In this document: in pieces, positions 25,556 through 33,668 of the stretch | Numbering within the stretch: position 1 is the stretch's first letter | Layout: the number at the start of each line of letters is the position of its first letter | Position numbers and translations under genes: made by a program | The notes under the pieces: generated by a model | Told to the model about the DNA's origin: nothing | The model's database searches: none | The model's input: only the letters and a program-made list of their open reading frames with translations | From: Stieleria marina | GTDB lineage: Bacteria > Planctomycetota > Planctomycetia > Pirellulales > Pirellulaceae | Assembly (NCBI GenBank): GCA_007741555.1 | Contig: CP036526.1 | Location: 1,116,001-1,180,000 of the forward strand | Direction of reading: 5' to 3' | Length of the DNA: 64,000 nucleotides

Positions 25556-27494
25556 ACCAACACCTTCCACGTTCGATTCTTTACCACCCGAGCAGATGAT
25601 TCTGGTCAATCGATACTGTGACCAGTTCGAATTGCTTTGGCAGCAGACACGCGATGCGTCGCCTTCGGAGTTCTTAGGAACGGTTGATTGCACTGATCAG
25701 AGAGTTCTTGGAGCTCTGGTTGAAGAGTTGGTGGCGATTGACATTCAGTACCGCCGAAAGTTCGGCTTGCCGGTGGAACGCAGCGTGTACGAAAGTGAGT
25801 TTCCGTCACTGTCGACCGACTTGGTGGACACGCTTGTCGAAGGCACGGTTGCGGGGCCGGTGGACGCAAATCGTTTTCATCCAGGCCAGCAGATAGGCGA
25901 CTATGTGATCGAAGGATTGGCTGGCAGTGGTGGCATGGGGCAAGTCTACCGGGCGAAGCACAATCTGATGGGCCGGCGGGTTGCCATCAAGTTGTTGCAA
26001 CAAAGTATCTATCAAGATCCTGTGGCCAGAAAACGTTTTGAACGCGAGGTTCATTCGTTGGCGTCTTTGTCGCATCCGAACATCGTCACCGCGTTTGATG
26101 CACGCGATGTGGACGGTGAGTTGTGTCTGGTCACCGAATGGGTCGAAGGAGCAACGCTTTCGGACACCGTGCGGACGCGCGGCCCATTGCCTGAATCGGA
26201 AGTCATCGAGATCGGCATTCAGACAGCGGGCGGTTTGAAGTACGCACACGATGCAGGGATCATCCACCGTGATGTGAAGCCCAGTAATCTAGTCATCGAC
26301 GCTGATGGCCAAGTCAAGATTCTGGATTTAGGGATCGCTCGACTGAATTTGGAACCCGATCGCGATGCGTCGGTTGAGCCGTTGACGCAATCGCACCAGA
26401 TGATGGGCACAGCAGAATTCTTGTCGCCCGAACAAGCTCGGTCACCGAAACGAGCGGGTGTTGCCAGCGACATTTACAGTCTTGGCTGTACATTGTTTTA
26501 CCTGCTCAGCGGCCGTCCTCCTTACACGGGCGACTCGCCGATCGATGTGGTTTTGAAGCATGCCAATTCACCAACACCTGCCCTGTCGGCTTTCTCGACT
26601 GGCAAAGGCATTTCTGATCCGCTTAGTCAGTTTGTCCAGCAGATGATGGACAAGGATCCGGCGAAACGGCCAGGTTCGATGGCGGAAGTGACCAGTGTGC
26701 TGTCGGACGGCAGAGAGCGCGACGTGGTGGCCAGCGAATCAGCGACTGTTGGGCGGCAACGACCGATCGTTCGTCAGCTATCGCTGGCAGTAGTCGCTTG
26801 CGGAATTCTGGTGCTTGGATGGTTGGTTGCAAAACCATTGATGCAGCATGGCGTGTCGGGGGCGAGTCTCTCCAGTGGTTCGGGTTTGCATTTCAATGGT
26901 CGGACCAGTTACGCGATCGTTCCTGGATTCGATGTTCCCGTCAGTGACAATGCAATGATCGAAGCGGTTGTCACACCACACGCCGGACCACTGCCTGCGA
27001 ACATTGTTACTTGGACAGGTTCAGAAAGCCTGGTTTTGTTTACCGCAAACGGCAAGAAATGGGGTGTGGCTTCGTTGCGTGATGGCGAGTCGACTCTTGT
27101 CGTGTCCAATCAAGAATTTGTCTTGGGCAAGACTTGCGTCGTCGCTGCGCAGCGGAGAGGTGCTGATTTGAAGCTGTGGCTAAATGGAGAGCAAGTCGAT
27201 ACGCGTCCGCTGGAATATCAGCTTCATTCGAGCGAACCGACTTTGTGTTTTGGCGGAGTGCCCGGGGATCTCTTTCCAGACGAAAACTGGGATCGGTTTT
27301 TCGCGGGTGATATTCACCGCATTCGCCTCTCCAATTCGCCACTGCCCGCCCCAGCGACAGACGCGGAGGACCTGACGGCCCTGGAATCAACGGTTGCGTT
27401 GTTTGACTTTCACGAGGGTGTGGGAGAATCAACGACGGATCGCACGCAGTTTGGCTGGACGGCGACGCTCGTGAAATCTGCGTGGGCGAACTAG
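25548..27494 (+). CDS. Ser/Thr protein kinase with transmembrane helix and LamG-like sensor domain
   Basis: Hanks-type kinase of 648 residues starting at GTG. The N-terminal 110 residues are a cytoplasmic extension. The kinase domain runs from 118 to about 385, with glycine loop GSGGMGQVY, Lys148, catalytic loop HRDVKPSN (Asp242) and DLG at 260-262, so it should be active. A single membrane helix (411-428) leads to an extracytoplasmic concanavalin/LamG-like domain (445-648, LHFNGRTSYAIVPGF and LKLWLNGEQVDTRPL). The architecture suggests sensing of an external sugar or surface ligand and signalling to the coupled ECF sigma factor. Confidence 0.92.
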   Translation: MIEPTPSTFDSLPPEQMILVNRYCDQFELLWQQTRDASPSEFLGTVDCTDQRVLGALVEELVAIDIQYRRKFGLPVERSVYESEFPSLSTDLVDTLVEGTVAGPVDANRFHPGQQIGDYVIEGLAGSGGMGQVYRAKHNLMGRRVAIKLLQQSIYQDPVARKRFEREVHSLASLSHPNIVTAFDARDVDGELCLVTEWVEGATLSDTVRTRGPLPESEVIEIGIQTAGGLKYAHDAGIIHRDVKPSNLVIDADGQVKILDLGIARLNLEPDRDASVEPLTQSHQMMGTAEFLSPEQARSPKRAGVASDIYSLGCTLFYLLSGRPPYTGDSPIDVVLKHANSPTPALSAFSTGKGISDPLSQFVQQMMDKDPAKRPGSMAEVTSVLSDGRERDVVASESATVGRQRPIVRQLSLAVVACGILVLGWLVAKPLMQHGVSGASLSSGSGLHFNGRTSYAIVPGFDVPVSDNAMIEAVVTPHAGPLPANIVTWTGSESLVLFTANGKKWGVASLRDGESTLVVSNQEFVLGKTCVVAAQRRGADLKLWLNGEQVDTRPLEYQLHSSEPTLCFGGVPGDLFPDENWDRFFAGDIHRIRLSNSPLPAPATDAEDLTALESTVALFDFHEGVGESTTDRTQFGWTATLVKSAWAN

Positions 27495-27557
27495 TCGTCC
27501 AATCTGCTTTGCCGTGTCCGATTGGGCGGCGGTTCCACAGATCCAGCCCCTACCAGG

Positions 27558-29150
27558 CTATGGAGTCAATTCGGTGGGGCGAGCGTTTAACCGGACGCGG
27601 AGCTTTTTGACCGTTATCGTGTTGGCTGATTCTTTGCGTCGCACTGACAATTCGACTTCCGATCCAGCGATCGCGTTTCCGATGATTCGCATCAAGTGAC
27701 CCATGTCACGAATCTCGACGCCGTCGACGGCGGTAATGATGTCACCGGGCAGGACGCCTGCGATGGCTGCTGGTGACCGACGATCAGCTAAACCGCCCAC
27801 CAATGCGCCCCGCATCCGATGGTTTTCGCCGACAAACTGGTCGTCCGGAACTTCCGCCAATGAAACGCCTAGCCAACCGCGGTCGACGCGTCCTGAACGG
27901 ATTAATTGTTCGTAGACTTCGTTTACAACATTGCTGGGGATCGAAAAACTGACGCCTTGGTAAGTGTCGCCGACGATGGCTGTATTGATGCCGATCAACT
28001 GTCCTTTGGCATCAACTAACGGCCCGCCACTATTACCGGGGTTTACCGCGACGTCGCTTTGCATGAAATCTTGGTAGCGTGTGCTCGCGCGGACCATGCG
28101 GTGCTTGCCGCTCAGGATTCCAAATGTGACGGATCGATCAAAGCCAAACGGACTTCCGACGGCCCAGACGGGCGAACCAACGCGGCTTCGATCACTGTCG
28201 CCCCACTGAATCGGAATCAAGCCGGTGCCATCGATCTTCAAAACCGCTAAATCAGTCAGGGCATCGGTGCCGACGATTGATGCGCCGACTTCACGGCCGT
28301 CGCTGAGCGTGACCGTGATGTCTTCTCCGTCGGCGATCACATGGCGATTCGTCACGATGTAGCCAGCTTTGTCCACAATCACACCGCTACCTTGATCGGC
28401 CGCCGGCATCATTTGAGTGGAAAGCAAACGATTGACTTGAGATTGATTCGCTGGCGAACGACGCTCGACTTCGATGTGAACCACGCTCGGACCGACGACC
28501 GAAGTCACCATCTGATAGGCTTGGCTAAGCGTGTCCAGGGAGACGTTTTTTAGGCCGTCAGTACCGGTTTCGTATTCAGCACGCAGTTCGCCGCGATGCC
28601 AAGCGAAACGGATTTCTTCGACGATTGAAGGAACCGCGTAACGGGCTGCGGCAAGCATGCACGCCATCGTGACCAGCAGCATCAAGCTTTGCAAAATGGG
28701 GTCGGGGCGTCGCAGCGTTTGTGTGCTTCGCTGGTTTGTCGGCGGCGATTTCGGGGCAGCTGTTTTGGCGTCAGATTTTTGGCCAGTGGGAGACGTTTTT
28801 CGTGAACCCGCCAGTGTCACTTCGGTCGACCGCGAGTTGTCGATGCGGTGAATTTCCAGCGAAGCCGGTGGCTGAAGGCTGTTGGGGCTGACTCGAGGTG
28901 GTGCGACGGGATTCGAAGCGACTTTCGATACCTGGGCGGGCCGCTGCGGCGCCGAATTGGCTGGCAAAGATGGATCGGTTGCGTCGACCGGAACTTCGCT
29001 TTGGAGCTGCGGGGAGTTCTGTTCAGACCGGAAATCATCCGGTCGGAATTCGCTGAGGCGGAAATCATCTCGCCATGGATCGTCAGGCTGGTCACCATTG
29101 GGCCAGTGATCGTCGGGCCGGCGAGCATCGGCGGGATCTTCTGGCGTCAT
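27558..29150 (-). CDS. HtrA/DegP-family serine protease with one PDZ domain
   Basis: Membrane-anchored trypsin-like protease of 530 residues. The first 150 residues are Pro/Asp-rich and probably disordered in the cytoplasm. A single helix (about 152-170) anchors it. The protease domain carries the triad His270 (TNRHVIAD), Asp300 (LTDLAVLK) and Ser374 (NPGNSGGPL). One PDZ domain follows (about 415-515, GVLPGDIITAVDG). Such proteins cleave misfolded or regulatory envelope proteins. The gene converges with the kinase, 63 bp away. The long N-terminus is unusual, and the true start could be later. Confidence 0.92.
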   Translation of the reverse strand: MTPEDPADARRPDDHWPNGDQPDDPWRDDFRLSEFRPDDFRSEQNSPQLQSEVPVDATDPSLPANSAPQRPAQVSKVASNPVAPPRVSPNSLQPPASLEIHRIDNSRSTEVTLAGSRKTSPTGQKSDAKTAAPKSPPTNQRSTQTLRRPDPILQSLMLLVTMACMLAAARYAVPSIVEEIRFAWHRGELRAEYETGTDGLKNVSLDTLSQAYQMVTSVVGPSVVHIEVERRSPANQSQVNRLLSTQMMPAADQGSGVIVDKAGYIVTNRHVIADGEDITVTLSDGREVGASIVGTDALTDLAVLKIDGTGLIPIQWGDSDRSRVGSPVWAVGSPFGFDRSVTFGILSGKHRMVRASTRYQDFMQSDVAVNPGNSGGPLVDAKGQLIGINTAIVGDTYQGVSFSIPSNVVNEVYEQLIRSGRVDRGWLGVSLAEVPDDQFVGENHRMRGALVGGLADRRSPAAIAGVLPGDIITAVDGVEIRDMGHLMRIIGNAIAGSEVELSVRRKESANTITVKKLRVRLNARPTELTP

Positions 29151-29480
29151 CGTTGGACCAACTCCACAAGGGAAGAATTGCTGGGTGGTGACTCGTAAGC
29201 CAACGGCCGCTGTGGCAACGAGACGCTGCAGCGAAGATTGGAGCCCACAGTTTAAGGTCTTTTTTGCAGGTTGTCGCGTGATTTTGTCTCGTAATCGACG
29301 CGAAAAGAATCGGGGGTCCGCAGAATCGGACCTTCAACAGGCTTCCGCTCGGGGGATTTGGCGATCTCCGCAAAATTGTTGGGTGCAGAGAGACTGCGAG
29401 AAATTATGTCAGCGACTATGTTGAGGGTTTGAGATTTAACACCACTCCCCTGCCCTTCGATTCACACGCCCCCCGCTGAA
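29151..29480. other. Divergent intergenic region
   Basis: 330 bases between the HtrA gene (minus) and the uronate-isomerase-like gene (plus). It contains a small perfect hairpin, GGTCCG-CAGAAT-CGGACC (29315-29332). Nothing else is recognisable, and no open frame looks real. Confidence 0.4.
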
Positions 29481-31565
29481 ATGTCACAGTCTGCTCGCGA
29501 TTCTATCTACGAAGCGATTGCTTCGATCCGTTTGGTTGATCCTCATACGCACATCAATCCGCACAATCCAGGTTCGCAAACCCTGGCCGACATTCTGGGC
29601 TACCACTACTACACCGAATTGGTCCATTCGGCCGGGATGCCCAAGTCACGGATCGAAGAAGACGGGATCTCGCCGCGCGAGCTGGTCGGGCGTTTGGTCG
29701 AAGGCTTGCCGAACATCGAGAACACGGCCAACTACCAATGGCTGATCAATATCTGCAAAACGTTCTTTGACTTTGAAGAAGACCGGATCACCGCTTCCAA
29801 TTGGGAGTCGTTGTTTGATACTGCCGAAGAAAGAATGAGTTCAGCGCAGTGGCCCGAAATGGTGCTGGACAAAAGTAACGTCGAAGCGGTCTTTCTGACC
29901 AACGATTTTGACGACGATTTGGAAGGCTTCGACACCAATACATACATCCCTTGTTTGCGCACCGATGATCTTGTGTTTCATCTTGGCAAAAGCCAGACGC
30001 GCGAAAGACTGGCGGCGTGCAGCGGCATCGAATTGGATGGTTCGCTGCAAAGCCTGCGAGAATCGCTACGGCAGCGTTTTGAGCATTTTGTTCCACGTGG
30101 CGCGCGGGCTTGCGCCATTTCGATTCCACCTGATTTTCAGCCCGGTCAAGTTGCCGATGGACGAGCGGAAACTGCGCTCGATGCCATTTTGACCAAAGGC
30201 GTCGACGCCGACGCGTCGCATCATGTTGCGCTATCACGCCGAGTCTTTTGGACGCTGGCGGAACTGTGTGATGAATTTGGTGTGCCGTTTGATTTGATGA
30301 TCGGCGTTAACCGTGGCGTGTATCCGGGCGGTGTTTATCAAGGGCAAGACCTCTACGACAGCCGCGTTTCGCTGACGCAGTATCGTGAATTGTTCAACGC
30401 TTTTCCGGACGTGAAATTTCCCGTCTCTGTTCTGGCAAGTGTGACCAACCAAGAGCTGGTCAGTCATGCTTGGATTTTTCCCAATGTGATCACGAACGGT
30501 CACTGGTGGTACAGCAACACGCCGTCGTTTATCAAACGCGACACGGCGGCACGCTTGGAAGCAGTTCCTCGCAACAAGCAAATTGGCTACTACAGCGATG
30601 CGTACAAGCTGGAATTTGTTTGGCCCAAGTTTGACATGTACCGAAATATTTTGGCCGATGTTCTGGCCGACTATTTCGTAGGTGACTGTGGCTGGAGCGA
30701 AGAACAGGCGATTGAATTGGGCTACCAAGTGCTGCGTGGAAATGTGGACGCGATTTTTCCTAGTCGGTCGGGCGATGCCGAATCAGACGACGCCGCATCG
30801 ATGTCCGCTGCTGAAGGCGACTCCCTGGGCGTTGCGGGATTAACGGGAGCCGGCGCAGCAATAGCGGCGAGCGCAATGGGGATGCTGGGAGTTGGTGACG
30901 CGGCGGAGGTGAGCGGCGTACACGAAATTGTCGATGATGCGTCAGAGCTCTACGACACGGTTGTTGACATCCAGGAGATTGCACCGGAGGCGGTCGAAGA
31001 ATTCGATGTCGCCGATGAAGAATTGGACTTGGATCCCAACCCTAGCGAAGACGAGATTCAAGCAGCGGATGTGGACGACGTGGAGCTTAGTGATCTATCA
31101 GAGAACACTGTTGATGCCGGTGTGATCGAATCGGAAGCGGAGCCAGATGCACTGGACGTCGGTGATCTGCTGGGTGACAAGGACGTCACTGCAGAAACAG
31201 ACGAACTGGATCCCGACGTCGCCGTTGATTTTGATGAGGATGCCGACGGTAATTCAGAGCTCTCGCCAGAGATTCAATTGTTGCGTGGCGAATCGGGATT
31301 TGCACCCGACGAAGCATCGTTGCAGTTGGTCAAAGATCCCGTTACCGGTGAACTGACTTTCGCGGAACCATCGGCTGACGAAGATTTGCAGGGCGATGAT
31401 GCTTCCGCTGAATTGGATTTGACCGACGATGAAACAGATTCAAATGACGACAGCTTTGGTGCGGGTTTGGAAGTGAATGTCGAATTGGACGAACCAGCTG
31501 ACGCCGGGGAAGAAAGTGCGAGTGATATCGACTTGCTCGATTTCGATGGCGATACCAACAGCTAG
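29481..31565 (+). CDS. Uronate-isomerase-like amidohydrolase with long acidic C-terminal tail
   Basis: The first 428 residues resemble uronate (glucuronate/galacturonate) isomerase UxaC of the amidohydrolase superfamily. They carry an HxH metal motif in LVDPHTHINPHNPG (22-24), then GYHYYTELVHSAGMP and a late SDAYKLEF segment. The remaining 266 residues are unrelated. They start with a Gly/Ala-rich hydrophobic stretch (about 449-472) and continue as a highly acidic, low-complexity tail: 85 Asp/Glu and only three Lys/Arg in residues 431-694. UxaC proteins normally end at about 470 residues. The tail could be an anchor, a partner-binding arm or a halophilic-type solubility tag. Enzymatic specificity is not proven by the sequence. 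Confidence 0.78.
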   Translation: MSQSARDSIYEAIASIRLVDPHTHINPHNPGSQTLADILGYHYYTELVHSAGMPKSRIEEDGISPRELVGRLVEGLPNIENTANYQWLINICKTFFDFEEDRITASNWESLFDTAEERMSSAQWPEMVLDKSNVEAVFLTNDFDDDLEGFDTNTYIPCLRTDDLVFHLGKSQTRERLAACSGIELDGSLQSLRESLRQRFEHFVPRGARACAISIPPDFQPGQVADGRAETALDAILTKGVDADASHHVALSRRVFWTLAELCDEFGVPFDLMIGVNRGVYPGGVYQGQDLYDSRVSLTQYRELFNAFPDVKFPVSVLASVTNQELVSHAWIFPNVITNGHWWYSNTPSFIKRDTAARLEAVPRNKQIGYYSDAYKLEFVWPKFDMYRNILADVLADYFVGDCGWSEEQAIELGYQVLRGNVDAIFPSRSGDAESDDAASMSAAEGDSLGVAGLTGAGAAIAASAMGMLGVGDAAEVSGVHEIVDDASELYDTVVDIQEIAPEAVEEFDVADEELDLDPNPSEDEIQAADVDDVELSDLSENTVDAGVIESEAEPDALDVGDLLGDKDVTAETDELDPDVAVDFDEDADGNSELSPEIQLLRGESGFAPDEASLQLVKDPVTGELTFAEPSADEDLQGDDASAELDLTDDETDSNDDSFGAGLEVNVELDEPADAGEESASDIDLLDFDGDTNS

Positions 31566-31631
31566 GATCGACCCCACGTTAAGTGGCACGAAACATCGTT
31601 GATTCTCCGCGGTTGAATTGCTCGATCGCAT

Positions 31632-31678
31632 TGTGCCCCGCCTGGCTGCTGAAAAGAAATTCAGGCCGGCGGGACACA
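31632..31678. terminator. Imperfect palindrome between convergent genes
   Basis: An interrupted inverted repeat with TGTG-x-CCCGCC on the left and GGCGGG-x-CACA on the right, plus an inner TGAA/TTCA pairing, lies between the uronate-isomerase-like gene and leuA, which converge. It lacks a clear T run on either strand, so a two-way terminator is only a suggestion. Confidence 0.45.
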
Positions 31679-31728
31679 TCGCTGTGTCTGTTGCATTGCG
31701 TTCAACAGTTGCGTTTAGAAATCGCTGC

Positions 31729-33384
31729 TTAGGTTGAGAGCGAACGATTGATGGCAGCGACCAGAGCCATGATGGATGCTTTGGTGATCGATTTGCTGGT
31801 GCCGGCTCCGAACAGTTCTTCTCCGTTGGGTTTTTGCGCCAGGATGTACGCGGCTGCCGAACTACCCGAACCGGCTTCCATGGCGTGTTCGTTGTAGTCC
31901 TTGATGTCGTAGTGCAAACCAAATGTTTCTGTCAGCACGTGGACGCATGCATCGAGCGGTCCGTTGCCTTCGCCCAGGATCGTGTGATCTTCGCCTTGGT
32001 AGGTGAATTCAAATTGGTAACGTTCGACGTTTTCTTTGTCGCATTCGACAGGTTTGTGCGATCGATAAACTAACGTTGCCGATGGATTGATGTACGTATC
32101 GACAAACTTCGTCGCGATTTCACGCGAACCGATTTCTTCGCCGGTTTCGTCGGTGATTTTCTGAATCACTTGGCTGAATGCGACCTGCAGACGTCGTGGC
32201 AAACGAAAGCCAAGTTCGTTTTCGACTAGGAATGCGACTCCGCCTTTGCCGGATTGGGAATTGACGCGAATCACCGGATCGTACTGCCGGCCAATGTCCG
32301 CCGGGTCGATCGTTAGATAAGGCACCTCGAAGAGATCTTGTCCGGTTTCTTCCATTGCGTCGTAGCCCTTCTTGATCGCGTCTTGATGCGACCCAGAAAA
32401 CGCGGTGAAGACAAGATCACCCGCGTATGGCATGCGTTCGGGGACTTTGATTTCGGTGCAAAATTCGGCCACGCGGCGGACTTCCTTGATATTGGAAAAA
32501 TCCAACGTCGAATCGATCCCCTGCGTCGTCATGTTCAGTGCCATCGTGACGATGTCCAAGTTGCCCGTTCGTTCGCCATTGCCAAACAATGTTCCTTCGA
32601 CGCGATCTGCGCCGGCCAACAGTGCCAGTTCGGATGCGGCGATTCCTGTTCCACGATCGTTGTGGGTATGGAGCGAGATGATGCTTTGTTCGCGGTGTTT
32701 GAACAAACGACAGAACAATTCGATTTGGTCTGCGTGGACGTTTGGCGTTGATAGTTCAACGGTCGAAGGCAAATTCATGATCGCTTTGTTATCGACCGTC
32801 GGTTGCCAGACGTCACAGACCGCATCGCAAATCTCCGCCGCGAATTCCATTTCGGTGCCGGTGAAACTTTCGGGCGAATACTGGTACCGAATCGTGTCGT
32901 CTTTGACATTGGAGGCTAACTGGTGGATCAGCTTGGCTCCATCGACCGCGATCTTGACGACGTCGGCTTTGTCAGCGCTAAAAACAACGCGGCGCTGCAA
33001 GACGGACGTGGAATTGTAAAGGTGCACGATCGATTGTTTCGCACCGCGGATTGCTTCAAACGTCCGCTCGATCAAATGCGGCCGCGCTTGTGTCAGCACC
33101 TGGATCGTGACGTCATCGGGGATCAAATCGTTTTCGATCAATTCCCTGACGAATGCAAAATCCGTCTCCGATGCTGCCGGAAATCCAACTTCGATTTCTT
33201 TGAAACCGATTTGTAGAAGGGTGCGAAATAGCTCCATTTTCTTCGCCGGGCCCATCGGATTGATCAGCGCTTGGTTACCGTCACGAAGGTCAACGCTGCA
33301 CCATATTGGCGCTTGGGTGATCGTGTTGTTGGGCCAGGTTCGATCGGGCAAATTGATCGGCGGAAACGATTGGTATTTCGACAT
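31729..33384 (-). CDS. leuA: 2-isopropylmalate synthase (long form)
   Basis: First committed enzyme of leucine synthesis, condensing acetyl-CoA with 2-oxoisovalerate. The start MSKYQSFPPINLPDRTWPN is that of the long LeuA form and gives 551 residues. The TIM-barrel shows WCSVDLRDGNQALI (metal and catalytic residues), KEIEVGFPAASETDF and LHTHNDRGTG. The C-terminal leucine-binding regulatory domain includes GEGNGPLDACVHVL. An in-frame extension of 46 codons runs upstream, but it translates the attenuator hairpin and should not be used. A leucine leader peptide and terminator precede the gene, so it is controlled both by feedback and by attenuation. Confidence 0.96.
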   Translation of the reverse strand: MSKYQSFPPINLPDRTWPNNTITQAPIWCSVDLRDGNQALINPMGPAKKMELFRTLLQIGFKEIEVGFPAASETDFAFVRELIENDLIPDDVTIQVLTQARPHLIERTFEAIRGAKQSIVHLYNSTSVLQRRVVFSADKADVVKIAVDGAKLIHQLASNVKDDTIRYQYSPESFTGTEMEFAAEICDAVCDVWQPTVDNKAIMNLPSTVELSTPNVHADQIELFCRLFKHREQSIISLHTHNDRGTGIAASELALLAGADRVEGTLFGNGERTGNLDIVTMALNMTTQGIDSTLDFSNIKEVRRVAEFCTEIKVPERMPYAGDLVFTAFSGSHQDAIKKGYDAMEETGQDLFEVPYLTIDPADIGRQYDPVIRVNSQSGKGGVAFLVENELGFRLPRRLQVAFSQVIQKITDETGEEIGSREIATKFVDTYINPSATLVYRSHKPVECDKENVERYQFEFTYQGEDHTILGEGNGPLDACVHVLTETFGLHYDIKDYNEHAMEAGSGSSAAAYILAQKPNGEELFGAGTSKSITKASIMALVAAINRSLST

Positions 33385-33436
33385 TCTGGTGTCTCGCGTT
33401 GAATTGCGATGAAAGGAAACGCTAAGGTTTTGGCAT

Positions 33437-33477
33437 AAAAAAACCCGAGTCTGCTGCTCTGACCAGAGCGACTCGGG
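33437..33477 (-). terminator. Attenuator terminator of leuA
   Basis: On the minus strand CCCGAGTC pairs with GACTCGGG, with an inner GCTCT/AGAGC stem, followed immediately by seven T. It lies 50 nt after the leader-peptide stop and 52 nt before the leuA start. This is the 3:4 terminator of an amino-acid attenuator. Confidence 0.92.
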
Positions 33478-33497
33478 AACGTTGTCTTGTATTTTGG

Positions 33498-33515
33498 GAT
33501 CACAGCGTGGTGATC
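33498..33515 (-). promoter_or_regulatory. Pause/antiterminator hairpin of the leu leader
   Basis: A perfect hairpin GATCAC-CACGCT-GTGATC lies between the leader peptide and the terminator. Flanking segments GGGTTTGTC (just after the leader stop) and GACAA...CCC (the last three bases being the first of the terminator stem) can also pair. That would form an antiterminator enclosing this hairpin. The alternative pairing is inferred by eye. Confidence 0.65.
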
Positions 33516-33526
33516 GTGACAAACCC

Positions 33527-33586
33527 TTATCGCCCGCCGGAGAGGCGTCGCAGGAGTAGCAGCGATAGGAGCAAGTTGTTTGTCAT
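33527..33586 (-). CDS. leuL: Leucine leader peptide (attenuation peptide)
   Basis: A 19-codon open frame reads MTNNLLLSLLLLRRLSGGR and then TAA. Eight of the 19 residues are Leu, seven of them within an eight-residue block interrupted by one Ser, using mixed codons TTG, CTC, CTA and CTG. Ribosome stalling here under leucine shortage would favour readthrough of the terminator 50 nt downstream into leuA. No Shine-Dalgarno sequence is visible, and the promoter -10 element ends only six bases before the ATG, so the message is probably leaderless. Confidence 0.93.
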   Translation of the reverse strand: MTNNLLLSLLLLRRLSGGR

Positions 33587-33592
33587 GGACGC

Positions 33593-33622
33593 ATCATAAA
33601 CAGGGGCGCGGCAGGGAGTCAA
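33593..33622 (-). promoter_or_regulatory. Sigma70-type promoter of the leuL-leuA transcript
   Basis: TTGACT (33617-33622) and TATGAT (33593-33598), separated by 18 bp, form a near-consensus promoter on the minus strand. The expected start of transcription, seven bases downstream of the -10, falls on or beside the A of the leader-peptide ATG. Confidence 0.8.
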
Positions 33623-33668
33623 CGGTTCTTGGCGATTCATCGGTTTCTACGACGGCAGTGCACGCCGC

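Noticed and set aside
29315-29332. GGTCCG/CGGACC hairpin as a riboswitch or attenuator of the isomerase gene
   Set aside because: The stem is only 6 bp, there is no T run or leader peptide, and no alternative pairing is evident.
33385-33522. N-terminal extension of LeuA to 33522
   Set aside because: The extension would translate the attenuator hairpin and has no similarity to LeuA; the MSKYQS start is typical of the family.
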